A stretch of 64,000 nucleotides of DNA from JACVRW01 sp963821275. GTDB taxonomy: Bacteria > Actinomycetota > Thermoleophilia > Solirubrobacterales > Thermoleophilaceae. Positions 44,431 to 51,454 of the stretch are shown here, one piece after another. Within the stretch, counting starts at the first letter, position 1, and every line of letters begins with the position of its first letter. A program made the position numbers and the translations under genes. The DNA lies in the NCBI GenBank assembly GCA_963821275.1, contig CAWGDF010000012.1:62001-126000 (forward strand), written 5' to 3'. The notes beneath the pieces were generated by a model. The model searched no databases and was not told where the DNA came from. It saw nothing but the letters and a program-made list of their open reading frames with translations.

Positions 44431-45489
44431 ATGCGCAACCCACGAGATTTCTTCAAACCGCTCGCCATCGGCGCCCCCGAGCCGCTGCGGGAGATCCCGG
44501 TCCTCCCCTCCCGGATGATCCATTTCCTCGACTTCTCCAACGAGAAGATGGTGGCCAAGGCGCCCGACATCGCGCCGCAGGTGGACATCCTGCTCGGCAA
44601 CCTGGAGGACGCGGTGCCGGTGGACCGGAAGGAGGCCGCCCGCGACGGGCTCATCCGCGTCGGGCGCGAGATGGACCTCGGTGAGACCGCGCTCTGGACC
44701 CGGGTGAACGCCCTGGAGAGCCCCTGGGTGCTCGACGATCTCACCCGGATCGTGGCCGAGATCGGCGACCGGCTGGACGTGGTGATGGTGCCCAAGGTCG
44801 AGGGGCCGTGGGACATCCACTACGTGGACCGCATGCTCGCCCAGCTCGAGGCCCGGGCCGGGCTCGAGCGTCCGCTGCTGGTGCACGCGATCCTCGAGAC
44901 CGCCCAGGGGGTGACCAACCTCGAGGAGATCGCCACCGCCAGCCCGCGGATGCAGGGCATGAGCTTCGGCCCCGCCGACCTGGCCGCCAACCGGCGGATG
45001 AAGACCACGCGGGTGGGCGGCGGCCACCCCGGCTACAGGGTGATCGAGGACCCCGACCCCGACGACCCCGATGCGCCCCGCCTGACCGCGCAGCAGGACC
45101 CCTGGCACTACTCGATCGCCCGCATGGTCGATGCCTGCGCGGCGGCCGGGATCCTCCCCTTCTACGGCCCCTACGGCGACATCCGCGACGTCGAGGGCTG
45201 CGAGGCCCAGTTCCGGGCCGCGTTCCTGCTCGGCTGCGTCGGCGCCTGGTCGCTGCATCCGGTCCAGATCGAGATCGCCAAGAAGGTGTTCTCGCCCGAT
45301 CCGGAGGAGGTCCGCTTCGCCAAGAAGGTGATCGAGGCGATCCCCGATGGCCGCGGGGTGCACATGATCGACGGCAAGATGCAGGACGACGCCACGTGGA
45401 AGCAGTGCAAGGTGATGGTCGACCTGGCCGAGATGCTGGCCCGAAAAGACCCGGAGCTGGCCGAGGCCTACGAGCTGCAGCCGGCGTAG
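44431..45489 (+). CDS. HpcH/HpaI-type lyase, malyl-CoA lyase-like (CitE superfamily)
   Basis: A 352-residue TIM-barrel lyase. Key segments are LPSRMIHFLDFSNEKMVAKA, VDILLGNLEDAVPVDRKEAA with the metal Glu-Asp pair, VMVPKVEGPWDIHYVDRM, HAILETAQGVTNLEEIATA with the catalytic Glu, MQGMSFGPADLAA with metal Asp, and GCVGAWSLHPVQIEIAKKVF. The length and the extra loop DPDPDDPDAPRLTAQQ fit L-malyl-CoA/beta-methylmalyl-CoA lyases. They split malyl-CoA to acetyl-CoA and glyoxylate. Start ATG 44431 begins the conserved region MRNPRDFFKPL. The CoA-ligase genes follow on the same strand by 29 bases, which would supply malyl-CoA. Confidence 0.87.
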   Translation: MRNPRDFFKPLAIGAPEPLREIPVLPSRMIHFLDFSNEKMVAKAPDIAPQVDILLGNLEDAVPVDRKEAARDGLIRVGREMDLGETALWTRVNALESPWVLDDLTRIVAEIGDRLDVVMVPKVEGPWDIHYVDRMLAQLEARAGLERPLLVHAILETAQGVTNLEEIATASPRMQGMSFGPADLAANRRMKTTRVGGGHPGYRVIEDPDPDDPDAPRLTAQQDPWHYSIARMVDACAAAGILPFYGPYGDIRDVEGCEAQFRAAFLLGCVGAWSLHPVQIEIAKKVFSPDPEEVRFAKKVIEAIPDGRGVHMIDGKMQDDATWKQCKVMVDLAEMLARKDPELAEAYELQPA

Positions 45490-45518
45490 CCGCCTCGGGG
45501 TAGGGTCTCCGCGCCCTC

Positions 45519-46722
45519 ATGCGCTTCTTCGAGTTCGAGTCCCGCGAGATCGCCCGCCGCGGCGGTATCCCGGTCACCGACTTCGGCTTTGCCACCAGCG
45601 CCCAGGAGGCGCGGGAGATCGCACACCGGATCGGCGGTCCGACCGTGATCAAGTCGCAGGTGCTGAGCGGCGGGCGCATGAAGGCCGGCGGCGTCCGCTT
45701 CGCCGACGACGCGGACGAGGCCGCCGAGCACACGGAGGCGATCCTCAAGCTCGAGATCGGCGGCCACATGCCGCGCGGAGTGCTCGTCGACCCCCGCGCC
45801 GACATCGAGCAGGAGTACTACGCCGGCGTCGTCTGGGACGGGCTGAGAAAGCGCCCGGTGATGATCTTCTCGCCCGTGGGCGGCATCGACATCGAGCAGG
45901 TGGCCGAAGAGCAGCCGGACAGGGTCGGCCGCCGCCACTTCTCCACCGTTCATCCCTTCTCGGACTACATGGCCAAGGAGGTGATCGCGTCGACCGGCGT
46001 GAGCGGCCGGGCGCTCACGCGCATCACGCCGATCCTCTCCCGCCTGGCGCGGCTGTTTCTGCAGTACGACCTGACGCTGGCCGAGATCAACCCGCTGGGC
46101 GAGCTGGCCGACGGCTCGTTCCTGGCCCTCGACGCCCACATGGACATGGAGAACGAGGCCCGGCCGCGGCAGAAGGCGCTGCTCGCCGAGCTCGGAGTCG
46201 GTGACGAGGAGACGCGCGCGGCCCGCGAGCCCACTGCGTTCGAGCTGGCCGGCGAGGAGGTCGACGCGATGGACCACCGCGGGGTGGCCGGCAACGTGAC
46301 CGAGTTCGACGGCGAACCTGGGGCTCGTGATCGGCGCCGGCGGCGGGTCGCTGACGCTCTTCGACGCCGTCCGCGCCCACGGCGGGCGCCCGGCCAACTA
46401 CTGCGAGATCGGCGGCAACCCGTCGGTGCGCAAGGCCTGCGGCCTGGCCAAGCTCGTGCTGGAGAAGCCGGGCGTGGACAAGATCGCGGTGATGATGTCG
46501 ATCGTCTCCAACACGCGGGTGGACATCGTCGCCCGCGGCGTGATCAAAGCCTGCCTGGAGCTGGGCTACGAACCGGCGGAGAAGATCGCCATCTTCCGCA
46601 TCCCGGGGGCCTGGGAGGACCAGGGCTTCAAGATCCTCGAGAAGTACGGAGTGGAGTACTGCGACCGCTCGGTGTCGATGCACGAGGCGGCGCGGCGGGC
46701 CGTGGAGAAGGGCGCGTCGTGA
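45519..46722 (+). CDS. ATP-grasp CoA ligase beta subunit, succinate/malate-CoA ligase type (frameshifted)
   Basis: Conceptually about 400 residues of the SucC/MtkA family: an ATP-grasp domain (GGPTVIKSQVLSGGRMKAGG, LFLQYDLTLAEINPLGELAD with Mg-binding Asn-Pro, FLALDAHMDMENEA) and the C-terminal ligase domain (LGLVIGAGGGSLTLFDAV, ANYCEIGGNPSVRKACGLAK). One extra base near 46311-46314 breaks the frame after NVTEFDG; the alternate frame continues perfectly to the stop at 46722, so sequence error is likely. The N-terminus (RFFEFESREIARRGGIP) is divergent from standard SucC. The neighbouring malyl-CoA lyase gene makes malate-CoA ligase a strong alternative to succinyl-CoA synthetase. Confidence 0.8.
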
Positions 46723-47639
46723 GCATCCTCATCGACGCCGACACCACGTTCATCGTCCAGGGCATCACCGGGCGCGAGGCGGTGAACCTCACCCGTGAGT
46801 GCCTCGACTACGGCAGCGGCGCCCGCATCGTGGGCGGGGTGACCCCGGGCCGGCTGGGGCGCGACGTGCACGGCGTGCCGGTGTTCGACACGGTGGCCCA
46901 GGCGGTCGAGCACCACGGCGGCCCGATCCACGGCTCGGTTGTCACCGTGCCGCCCGCATTCACCAAGGACGCCGTCCTGGAGGCGATCGATAACGGCGTG
47001 AAGCTGATCGTGATCGTGACCGAGCGCATCCCGCGTGGCGACGTGGCTCAGATGGTCGAGCTGGCGGGTGAGCACGGCGCCCGGATCATCGGGCCGAACT
47101 GCCTGGGGATCATCGTGCCGGACGTGATCAAGATGGGCGGGATCGGCGGCCCGGCCCGCGACGCCGCGAAGGCCTACAGCGCCGGCCCGGTGGGTGTGAT
47201 CTCGCGCTCCGGCGGTATGACCACCGAGATGTCGTCGACCCTCACCGCCGCGGGGCTGGGCCAGTCCACCGCCGTCTCGATCGGCGGCGACGCGATCATC
47301 GGCTCCACCTACGCTGAGCTGATGCCGCTGTTCGAGCACGACGACGAGACCCAGGCGATCGTGATCTACACCGAGCCCGGCGGACGTATGGAGGCCGAGC
47401 TCGCCCGCCACGTGACCGAGGTGAGCGAGCGGAAGCTTCCGATCGTGGCCTTCATGGCGGGCCGCTTCATGGACGAGATGCCCGGCATGAGCTTCGGCCA
47501 CGCCGGCACCATCGTCGAGGGCAAGGAGGACACCGCCACCGAGAAGATCGCCCGGCTGGAGGCCGCCGGGATCACCGTTGCCGAGGAGATCTCCGAGATC
47601 CCGGCCCTGGTCAAGGAGCGCCTCGGGGCGGCGGTCTGA
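46719..47639 (+). CDS. CoA ligase alpha subunit, succinate/malate-CoA ligase type
   Basis: A 306-residue SucD/MtkB homologue. The CoA-binding Rossmann part begins SILIDADTTFIVQGITGREA, with VGGVTPGRLGRDVHGVPVFD. NCLGIIVPDVIKMGGI and GVISRSGGMTTEMSSTL follow, and FGHAGTIVEGKEDT carries the phosphorylated active-site His. GTG 46719 overlaps the beta-subunit stop by four bases, fixing the start and coupling the pair. The phosphohistidine loop is complete, so the enzyme should be active. Malate versus succinate cannot be decided from motifs; location beside malyl-CoA lyase favours malate. The next gene starts on the last base of the stop codon. Confidence 0.87.
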   Translation: MSILIDADTTFIVQGITGREAVNLTRECLDYGSGARIVGGVTPGRLGRDVHGVPVFDTVAQAVEHHGGPIHGSVVTVPPAFTKDAVLEAIDNGVKLIVIVTERIPRGDVAQMVELAGEHGARIIGPNCLGIIVPDVIKMGGIGGPARDAAKAYSAGPVGVISRSGGMTTEMSSTLTAAGLGQSTAVSIGGDAIIGSTYAELMPLFEHDDETQAIVIYTEPGGRMEAELARHVTEVSERKLPIVAFMAGRFMDEMPGMSFGHAGTIVEGKEDTATEKIARLEAAGITVAEEISEIPALVKERLGAAV

Positions 47640-47881
47640 TGGACGGGATCTTCATCCGAGTGGACGTGACCGAGGAGGTCCGCGGCGATCCCGAGCTTGC
47701 CCGCAAGCTCCAGGAGGCCTGCCCGGTCGACATCTTCGCGGCCGGCGAGGCGGGACTGGAGATCGTCGAGGGGAACCTCGACGAGTGCGTGCTGTGCGAG
47801 CTGTGCCTCGATGCCGCCCCGCCGGGTGCGGTGCGGGTGGTCAAGCTCTACGACGACGGCGCCGCACTGGAGCGCTCCTGA
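47639..47881 (+). CDS. FixX-like ferredoxin-type small protein
   Basis: An 80-residue protein. Cysteines lie in EACPVDIFA (about residue 28) and CVLCELCLD (about residues 50-56), giving C-P plus CxxCxxC. This is enough for one [4Fe-4S] cluster in the FixX-type arrangement; the second proline-linked cysteine is absent (AAPPGA), so a second cluster is not expected. FixX partners ETF-quinone oxidoreductases; no such gene is seen here. It starts on the last base of the ligase stop (TGATG) and ends in the overlap with the thioesterase, so it is part of the operon. An electron carrier for the nearby acyl-CoA dehydrogenase is possible, not shown. Confidence 0.75.
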   Translation: MDGIFIRVDVTEEVRGDPELARKLQEACPVDIFAAGEAGLEIVEGNLDECVLCELCLDAAPPGAVRVVKLYDDGAALERS

Positions 47882-48285
47882 CCACCCCCGAGGTCACGCC
47901 CGCGCTGTTCAGCGAGCAGATCGCGGGCAGCTTCCCGGGCGAGCTCGGGATCGAGCTGCTGCGCATCGAGGATCGCGAGGTCGAGGGGCGGCTGATGGTG
48001 GACGGCCGCCACCTGCACCCGGGCGGCTACGTGCACGGAGGCGTGTGGGTGGCCTTCGCCGACACCGTGGCGGCCTGGGGAACCATGCGCAACCTGGACG
48101 GCGGCCACGGCTTCACGACCGCCGAGCTGAAGGCCAACGTCTTCGCGGCCGCCGGGCCGGGCGACGAGCTGAGCGCCATCGGCCGCCCCCTGCACATCGG
48201 CCGGCGCACGCAGGTCTGGGAGGTGCGGATCCGAAACGGCGAGCGCAACGCCGCCTTCTTCACGTGCACCCAGATGGTGCTCTAG
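47878..48285 (+). CDS. PaaI-type hotdog thioesterase (probable CTG start)
   Basis: A 135-residue hotdog-fold thioesterase. Segments GELGIELLRIEDREVEGRL, LHPGGYVHGGVWVAFADTVA (the HGG motif and active-site turn), TTAELKANVFAAAGPGDEL and VRIRNGERNAAFFTCTQMVL are typical of PaaI/YbgC-like hydrolases. They release acyl groups from CoA. No ATG, GTG or TTG lies near the conserved start. A CTG at 47878 overlaps the ferredoxin stop as CTGA, the same 4-nt arrangement as the GTGA overlaps nearby, so a CTG start or a base error is likely. It ends in a CTAG shared with the convergent gene. Confidence 0.78.
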   Translation: MTTPEVTPALFSEQIAGSFPGELGIELLRIEDREVEGRLMVDGRHLHPGGYVHGGVWVAFADTVAAWGTMRNLDGGHGFTTAELKANVFAAAGPGDELSAIGRPLHIGRRTQVWEVRIRNGERNAAFFTCTQMVL

Positions 48286-48635
48286 CGCCGCGCCAGCTGC
48301 CGCTGCAGCACGTTGCCCAGCAGCTTCGTGACGGCCGGGTCGCCCGTCACGCGCAGGTGGCCGTGCTCGTAGGCGTCCGCCCAGTCGCGCAGGCTGCCCT
48401 CGGCCGCCAGCTCGTTGAACTGAGGGCGGGCGATCGAGATGTCCAGGCGGGCGTCGCCCGCCGGGTCGCGGTCGATCTTCGGACCCGGGACCTCCACGCG
48501 CCAGATCGGCACGTCGCGGCCGCGCGCCCGGAGCTCCAGCCGCAGCACGAGCTTCAGCTGCCTCACCGCGGGCACCTCGTCCTGCAGGCGCTCGATCGCG
48601 CCCCGGATGAGCGTCCTGGTGTCGCCGGCGGCCAC
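48282..48635 (-). CDS. Conserved hypothetical protein downstream of acyl-CoA dehydrogenase
   Basis: A 117-residue protein starting at GTG 48635, one base inside the acyl-CoA dehydrogenase stop (TAGTG). Sequence features are RGAIERLQDEVPAVRQLKLV near the N-terminus, DARLDISIARPQFNELAAEG, LRDWADAYEHGHLRVTGDPA and a final LLGNVLQRQLARR. The last two segments recall SCP2 sterol-binding domains (TGDPA...LL), so lipid binding is possible, but I do not claim it. Translation is probably coupled to the dehydrogenase. Its stop codon shares a CTAG with the convergent thioesterase. Confidence 0.72.
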   Translation of the reverse strand: MAAGDTRTLIRGAIERLQDEVPAVRQLKLVLRLELRARGRDVPIWRVEVPGPKIDRDPAGDARLDISIARPQFNELAAEGSLRDWADAYEHGHLRVTGDPAVTKLLGNVLQRQLARR

Positions 48636-49837
48636 TAGATCCTGTTGCGCTCGAGCAGCTTCTTGCCGATCACCATGCGCTGGATCTCGGAGGTGCCCTC
48701 GCCGATCAGGAGCAGGGGCGCGTCGCGATAGAGGCGCTCGATCTCGTACTCCTTCGAGTAGCCGTAGCCGCCGTGGATGCGGAATGCGTCCTCGACCACC
48801 TCCTTGCCCGCCTCGGAGGCGTATAGCTTGGCCATCCCCGCCTCGAGGTCGGAGCGCTCGCCGGCGTCCTTCATGCGGGCGGCCTTGAGGGTCAGCAGGC
48901 GGGCGGCCTCGACCTTGGTGGCCATGTCGGCCAGCTTGAACTGGATCGCCTGGTGGCGGGCGATGGGGCGGCCGAAGGCCTTCCGCTCCTGCGAGTACTT
49001 GAGCGCCAGCTCGAGCGCCCGCTGCGCGATGCCCACTCCGCGGGCGGCCACGTTCACACGGCCGACCTCGAGCGCGTCCATCATCTGGGAGAAGCCCTTC
49101 CCCAGCCCGGCCTCCTCGCCGCCCAGGATGCGGTCGGGCGGACAGCGGTAGCCGTCGTACACGAGCTCGGTCGACTCGACGCCCTTGTAGCCCATCTTCT
49201 TGATCTGGGGCGGGATCACCAGGCCCGGGTTCTCGGCGGCGCCGGCCTCCTTCTCGGTGAGGAAGCAGGTCATGCCCCGGTGCGCCGGCTCGGCCTTGGG
49301 GTCGGTCTTCATGAGCACGAACACGACGCCCGAGCGCAGGCCGTTGGTGACCCACATCTTCTGGCCGTTCAGCTCCCAGTCGCCCTCGGCGGTCTTCTTG
49401 GCCACGGACTTGATGCCCTGCACGTCGGAGCCCACCTCGGGCTCGGAGAGCGAGAAGGCCGCCCGCAGCTCCCCGGTGGCCATGCGGGGCAGGAAGTGGT
49501 CCTTCTGCTCGTCGCTGCCGAACTTCATCAGCAGGTAGGAGCCGATGAAGTGGGTGTTGACGATCCCGGAGACCGAGATCCAGCCCCGCGACAGCTCCTC
49601 CACGATCATCGTGTAGGTGGTCAGGTCGAGGCCCATACCGCCGTACTCCTCGGGGATGGTCACGCCGAAGAGCCCGAGCTCCTTCATCTGCTCGACCACG
49701 GCCTCGGGGAACGTGTCCTCGTGGTCGTGCGCCTCGGCGACGGGGAGGACCTCGTTGTCGACGAACTGGCGGACCATCTCCGTGATGGCCTTCTGCTCGT
49801 CGGTCTTCTCGCTGTACGCGCCGGTCGCTATCGCCAT
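48635..49837 (-). CDS. Acyl-CoA dehydrogenase
   Basis: A 400-residue FAD enzyme oxidising acyl-CoA to enoyl-CoA. Landmarks are VEQMKELGLFGVTIPEEYGG, AAFSLSEPEVGSDVQGIKS (FAD and substrate contacts), GQKMWVTNG, HQAIQFKLADMATKVEAARL, IHGGYGYSKEYEIERLYRDA and IGEGTSEIQRMVIGKKL, whose Glu is at the usual catalytic-base position. Length is standard for short/medium-chain types. It may feed the adjoining ligase, thioesterase and ferredoxin set, or fatty acid breakdown. Start ATG 49837. Electrons normally go to ETF, not encoded here. Confidence 0.92.
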   Translation of the reverse strand: MAIATGAYSEKTDEQKAITEMVRQFVDNEVLPVAEAHDHEDTFPEAVVEQMKELGLFGVTIPEEYGGMGLDLTTYTMIVEELSRGWISVSGIVNTHFIGSYLLMKFGSDEQKDHFLPRMATGELRAAFSLSEPEVGSDVQGIKSVAKKTAEGDWELNGQKMWVTNGLRSGVVFVLMKTDPKAEPAHRGMTCFLTEKEAGAAENPGLVIPPQIKKMGYKGVESTELVYDGYRCPPDRILGGEEAGLGKGFSQMMDALEVGRVNVAARGVGIAQRALELALKYSQERKAFGRPIARHQAIQFKLADMATKVEAARLLTLKAARMKDAGERSDLEAGMAKLYASEAGKEVVEDAFRIHGGYGYSKEYEIERLYRDAPLLLIGEGTSEIQRMVIGKKLLERNRI

Positions 49838-49880
49838 GGACGGCGCAGGATACCGGCGGTCGCTCGGCGGCTGCGCGGGA

Positions 49881-50450
49881 TCAGTAGTTGCGCGGGTGGC
49901 GGGCGACGAACGCCGAGGACTCCCGCAGCGTCCGGCTCCAGCGGGGGCCGCTGGAGGGGCCCGGGGCGTCCGAATCGTGCATCGAGGTGTCGAAGCGGAA
50001 GCCGGCGATCACGGCGTAGGCGTGGCCGCCGTGGGCGTAGACGGTGATCCACCTGCCCGGGCCGGGCTGCCCCCAGCTCATGAACGGGCCGGACGGCAGC
50101 GGCGAGCGCAGGAAGCGGCCGCCTCGCAGCGCGTAGCTCACCGCGCCGGAGCAGTCGTAGCCGCTGTCGAGAACGCCCTTCACGAAGGGCTGATGGCCGC
50201 CGCCGTAGCGGTAGGGCTTCTCCACGATGCGGTTGGCGGCCTTGATCGCGCGCTTGATCCGCCGGGGCGCCGACGCCGGCGCGAGCACGCGGCCGTTCAC
50301 CAGCTTGGCCTTGGCGGGCGGCGGCGGAGGCGGCACGAACATCGCGCCGCCGCCGGAGCTCGAGGCCTCCGCGCCGACGGGCGCCGCGACGGCGAGACAG
50401 GCGCAGCCCACGACGGCATGCAGCAATCTGTTGCGTGAGGATGTCGGCAT
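49881..50450 (-). CDS. NlpC/P60-like cell-wall hydrolase
   Basis: A 189-residue exported protein. Signal peptide about 1-30 (LHAVVGCACLAVAAPVGAEA). A Pro-rich linker (FVPPPPPPAKAK) precedes an NlpC/P60-type domain: YRYGGGHQPF, the catalytic Cys in DSGYDCSGAVSYALR, and catalytic His in GGHAYAVIAGFRFD. These cut peptide links in peptidoglycan. ATG 50450 sits 11 bases after the c-di-AMP riboswitch end; the longer open frame lies inside the riboswitch and is not used. Control by c-di-AMP links wall turnover to osmotic state. The third polar catalytic residue was not identified. Confidence 0.88.
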   Translation of the reverse strand: MPTSSRNRLLHAVVGCACLAVAAPVGAEASSSGGGAMFVPPPPPPAKAKLVNGRVLAPASAPRRIKRAIKAANRIVEKPYRYGGGHQPFVKGVLDSGYDCSGAVSYALRGGRFLRSPLPSGPFMSWGQPGPGRWITVYAHGGHAYAVIAGFRFDTSMHDSDAPGPSSGPRWSRTLRESSAFVARHPRNY

Positions 50451-50461
50451 TCTCTTTCGAA

Positions 50462-50602
50462 CGCCTACGGGGTTAGCTGACGGGCTCGCGCTGAAAGAGC
50501 TCGCGCGCCCCCTCACGGATCGAGGAGGTTCGCCCCAGTGGCCGAGGCCACCTTGGTTCCCCCGTTCCGCCGCAACCGGCGGATTCGGCGTGCGCGGCAA
50601 GC
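50462..50602 (-). promoter_or_regulatory. Cyclic di-AMP (ydaO-yuaA) riboswitch
   Basis: On the minus strand the order is GCTTGCCGCG, CGCCGAATCCG, CGGGGGAACCA, TGGGGCGAACC, CTCTTTCAGCGCGAGCCCG and GTCAGCTAACCCCGTAGGCG, ending at 50462. This is the best match of the three to the known consensus. The NlpC/P60 gene starts 11 bases later. With no room for a terminator, blocking of translation start is likely when c-di-AMP is bound. Confidence 0.9.
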
Positions 50603-50644
50603 TAGCAGATATCGCGGCTATGTGAACCGGCTACGTTGCCGGCG

Positions 50645-50694
50645 AGATCTGTCAGTCTCCAGATCGCAAGGGCGGCGGACAGACCCGTCTGTCC
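50645..50694. promoter_or_regulatory. Two inverted repeats upstream of the TetR gene
   Basis: GATCTG-8nt-CAGATC (50645-50664) and GGACAGAC-CC-GTCTGTCC (50677-50694) are perfect dyads in the 185-base gap between the riboswitch start and the TetR gene. They could be operators for this or another regulator, or part of the promoter region for the leftward riboswitch transcript. No T-run follows them, so they are not obvious terminators. Confidence 0.45.
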
Positions 50695-50743
50695 GTCCAC
50701 GGCGGTACTCGTTCCTCCGAATACTGGCCAGGTCCACCGATAA

Positions 50744-50755
50744 CTGACTAGTCAG
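50744..50755. promoter_or_regulatory. Probable TetR operator
   Basis: CTGACTAGTCAG is a perfect 12-bp palindrome followed by a second half-site (TCAG), 33 bases before the TetR start. Palindromes of the form TGACTAGTCA are common operators of TetR-family fatty-acid regulators. Autoregulation together with the acyl-CoA synthetase downstream is likely. Confidence 0.6.
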
Positions 50756-50787
50756 TCAGCGATCTGTGATAGGCGTTCCCCGATCTC

Positions 50788-51432
50788 ATGGCCATGACCC
50801 CGAGAAAGCGCCTCACTGCCGAAGAGCGTCGCTCCGCGATCCTGGATTCGGCGCTCGAGGTCTTTGCCCAGCGGGGCTACCACTCGACCTCCATCGACGA
50901 CATCGCCCGTGCCGCCGGGATCTCGAAGGCGCTCATCTACGAGCACTTCGTGTCCAAGCAGCAGCTGCACGCCGACCTGATCGCGGTCCATGCGAGCGAG
51001 CTGTTCGAGCGGCTCGGCCAGGCGGTCGAGCGCGTGGACCCCACATCCGGCGCGGAGCGGCTGGAGGCGGGCCTCGAGGCCTACTTCGTCTTCGTGGAGG
51101 AGCACCAGCCGGCCTGGCGCATCCTGTTCCGGCAGGCGCTGGACCCGGAGTCGGCCGAGGTGCTCGACCGCATCATCGCCCAGGTAACCGCAGTGGTCGC
51201 CGCCCTGATCGCCCAGGACCCGGGCGCCTACGCCCCCGACGAAACTCACGCCGAGCGCGAACGGCGCATCCAGCTGCTCGCCCAGCTGCTGGTCGGCGCC
51301 GCCCAGTCGCTCGCGAACTGGTGGGCGGACAACCCGGCCGTCCCTCGAGCCACGGTCCTCCAGAACGCGATGGACTTCACCTGGCTGGGCCTTCAGCGGA
51401 TGAGCGAGGGCGCACGCTGGCAGCCGGGATGA
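50788..51432 (+). CDS. TetR/AcrR family transcriptional regulator
   Basis: A 214-residue repressor. The N-terminal helix-turn-helix reads RRSAILDSALEVFAQRGYHS, TSIDDIARAAGISKALIYEH, followed by the ligand-binding helical domain. VEEHQPAWRILFRQALDPES in the ligand domain resembles actinobacterial fatty-acyl regulators. ATG 50788 or ATG 50794 could be used. The perfect palindrome at 50744 fits autoregulation. The acyl-CoA synthetase 22 bases after its stop is the probable co-regulated target, with an acyl-CoA as inducer, which is inference. Confidence 0.88.
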   Translation: MAMTPRKRLTAEERRSAILDSALEVFAQRGYHSTSIDDIARAAGISKALIYEHFVSKQQLHADLIAVHASELFERLGQAVERVDPTSGAERLEAGLEAYFVFVEEHQPAWRILFRQALDPESAEVLDRIIAQVTAVVAALIAQDPGAYAPDETHAERERRIQLLAQLLVGAAQSLANWWADNPAVPRATVLQNAMDFTWLGLQRMSEGARWQPG

Positions 51433-51454
51433 GCCGGCCCGGCCGGCCCTGACG

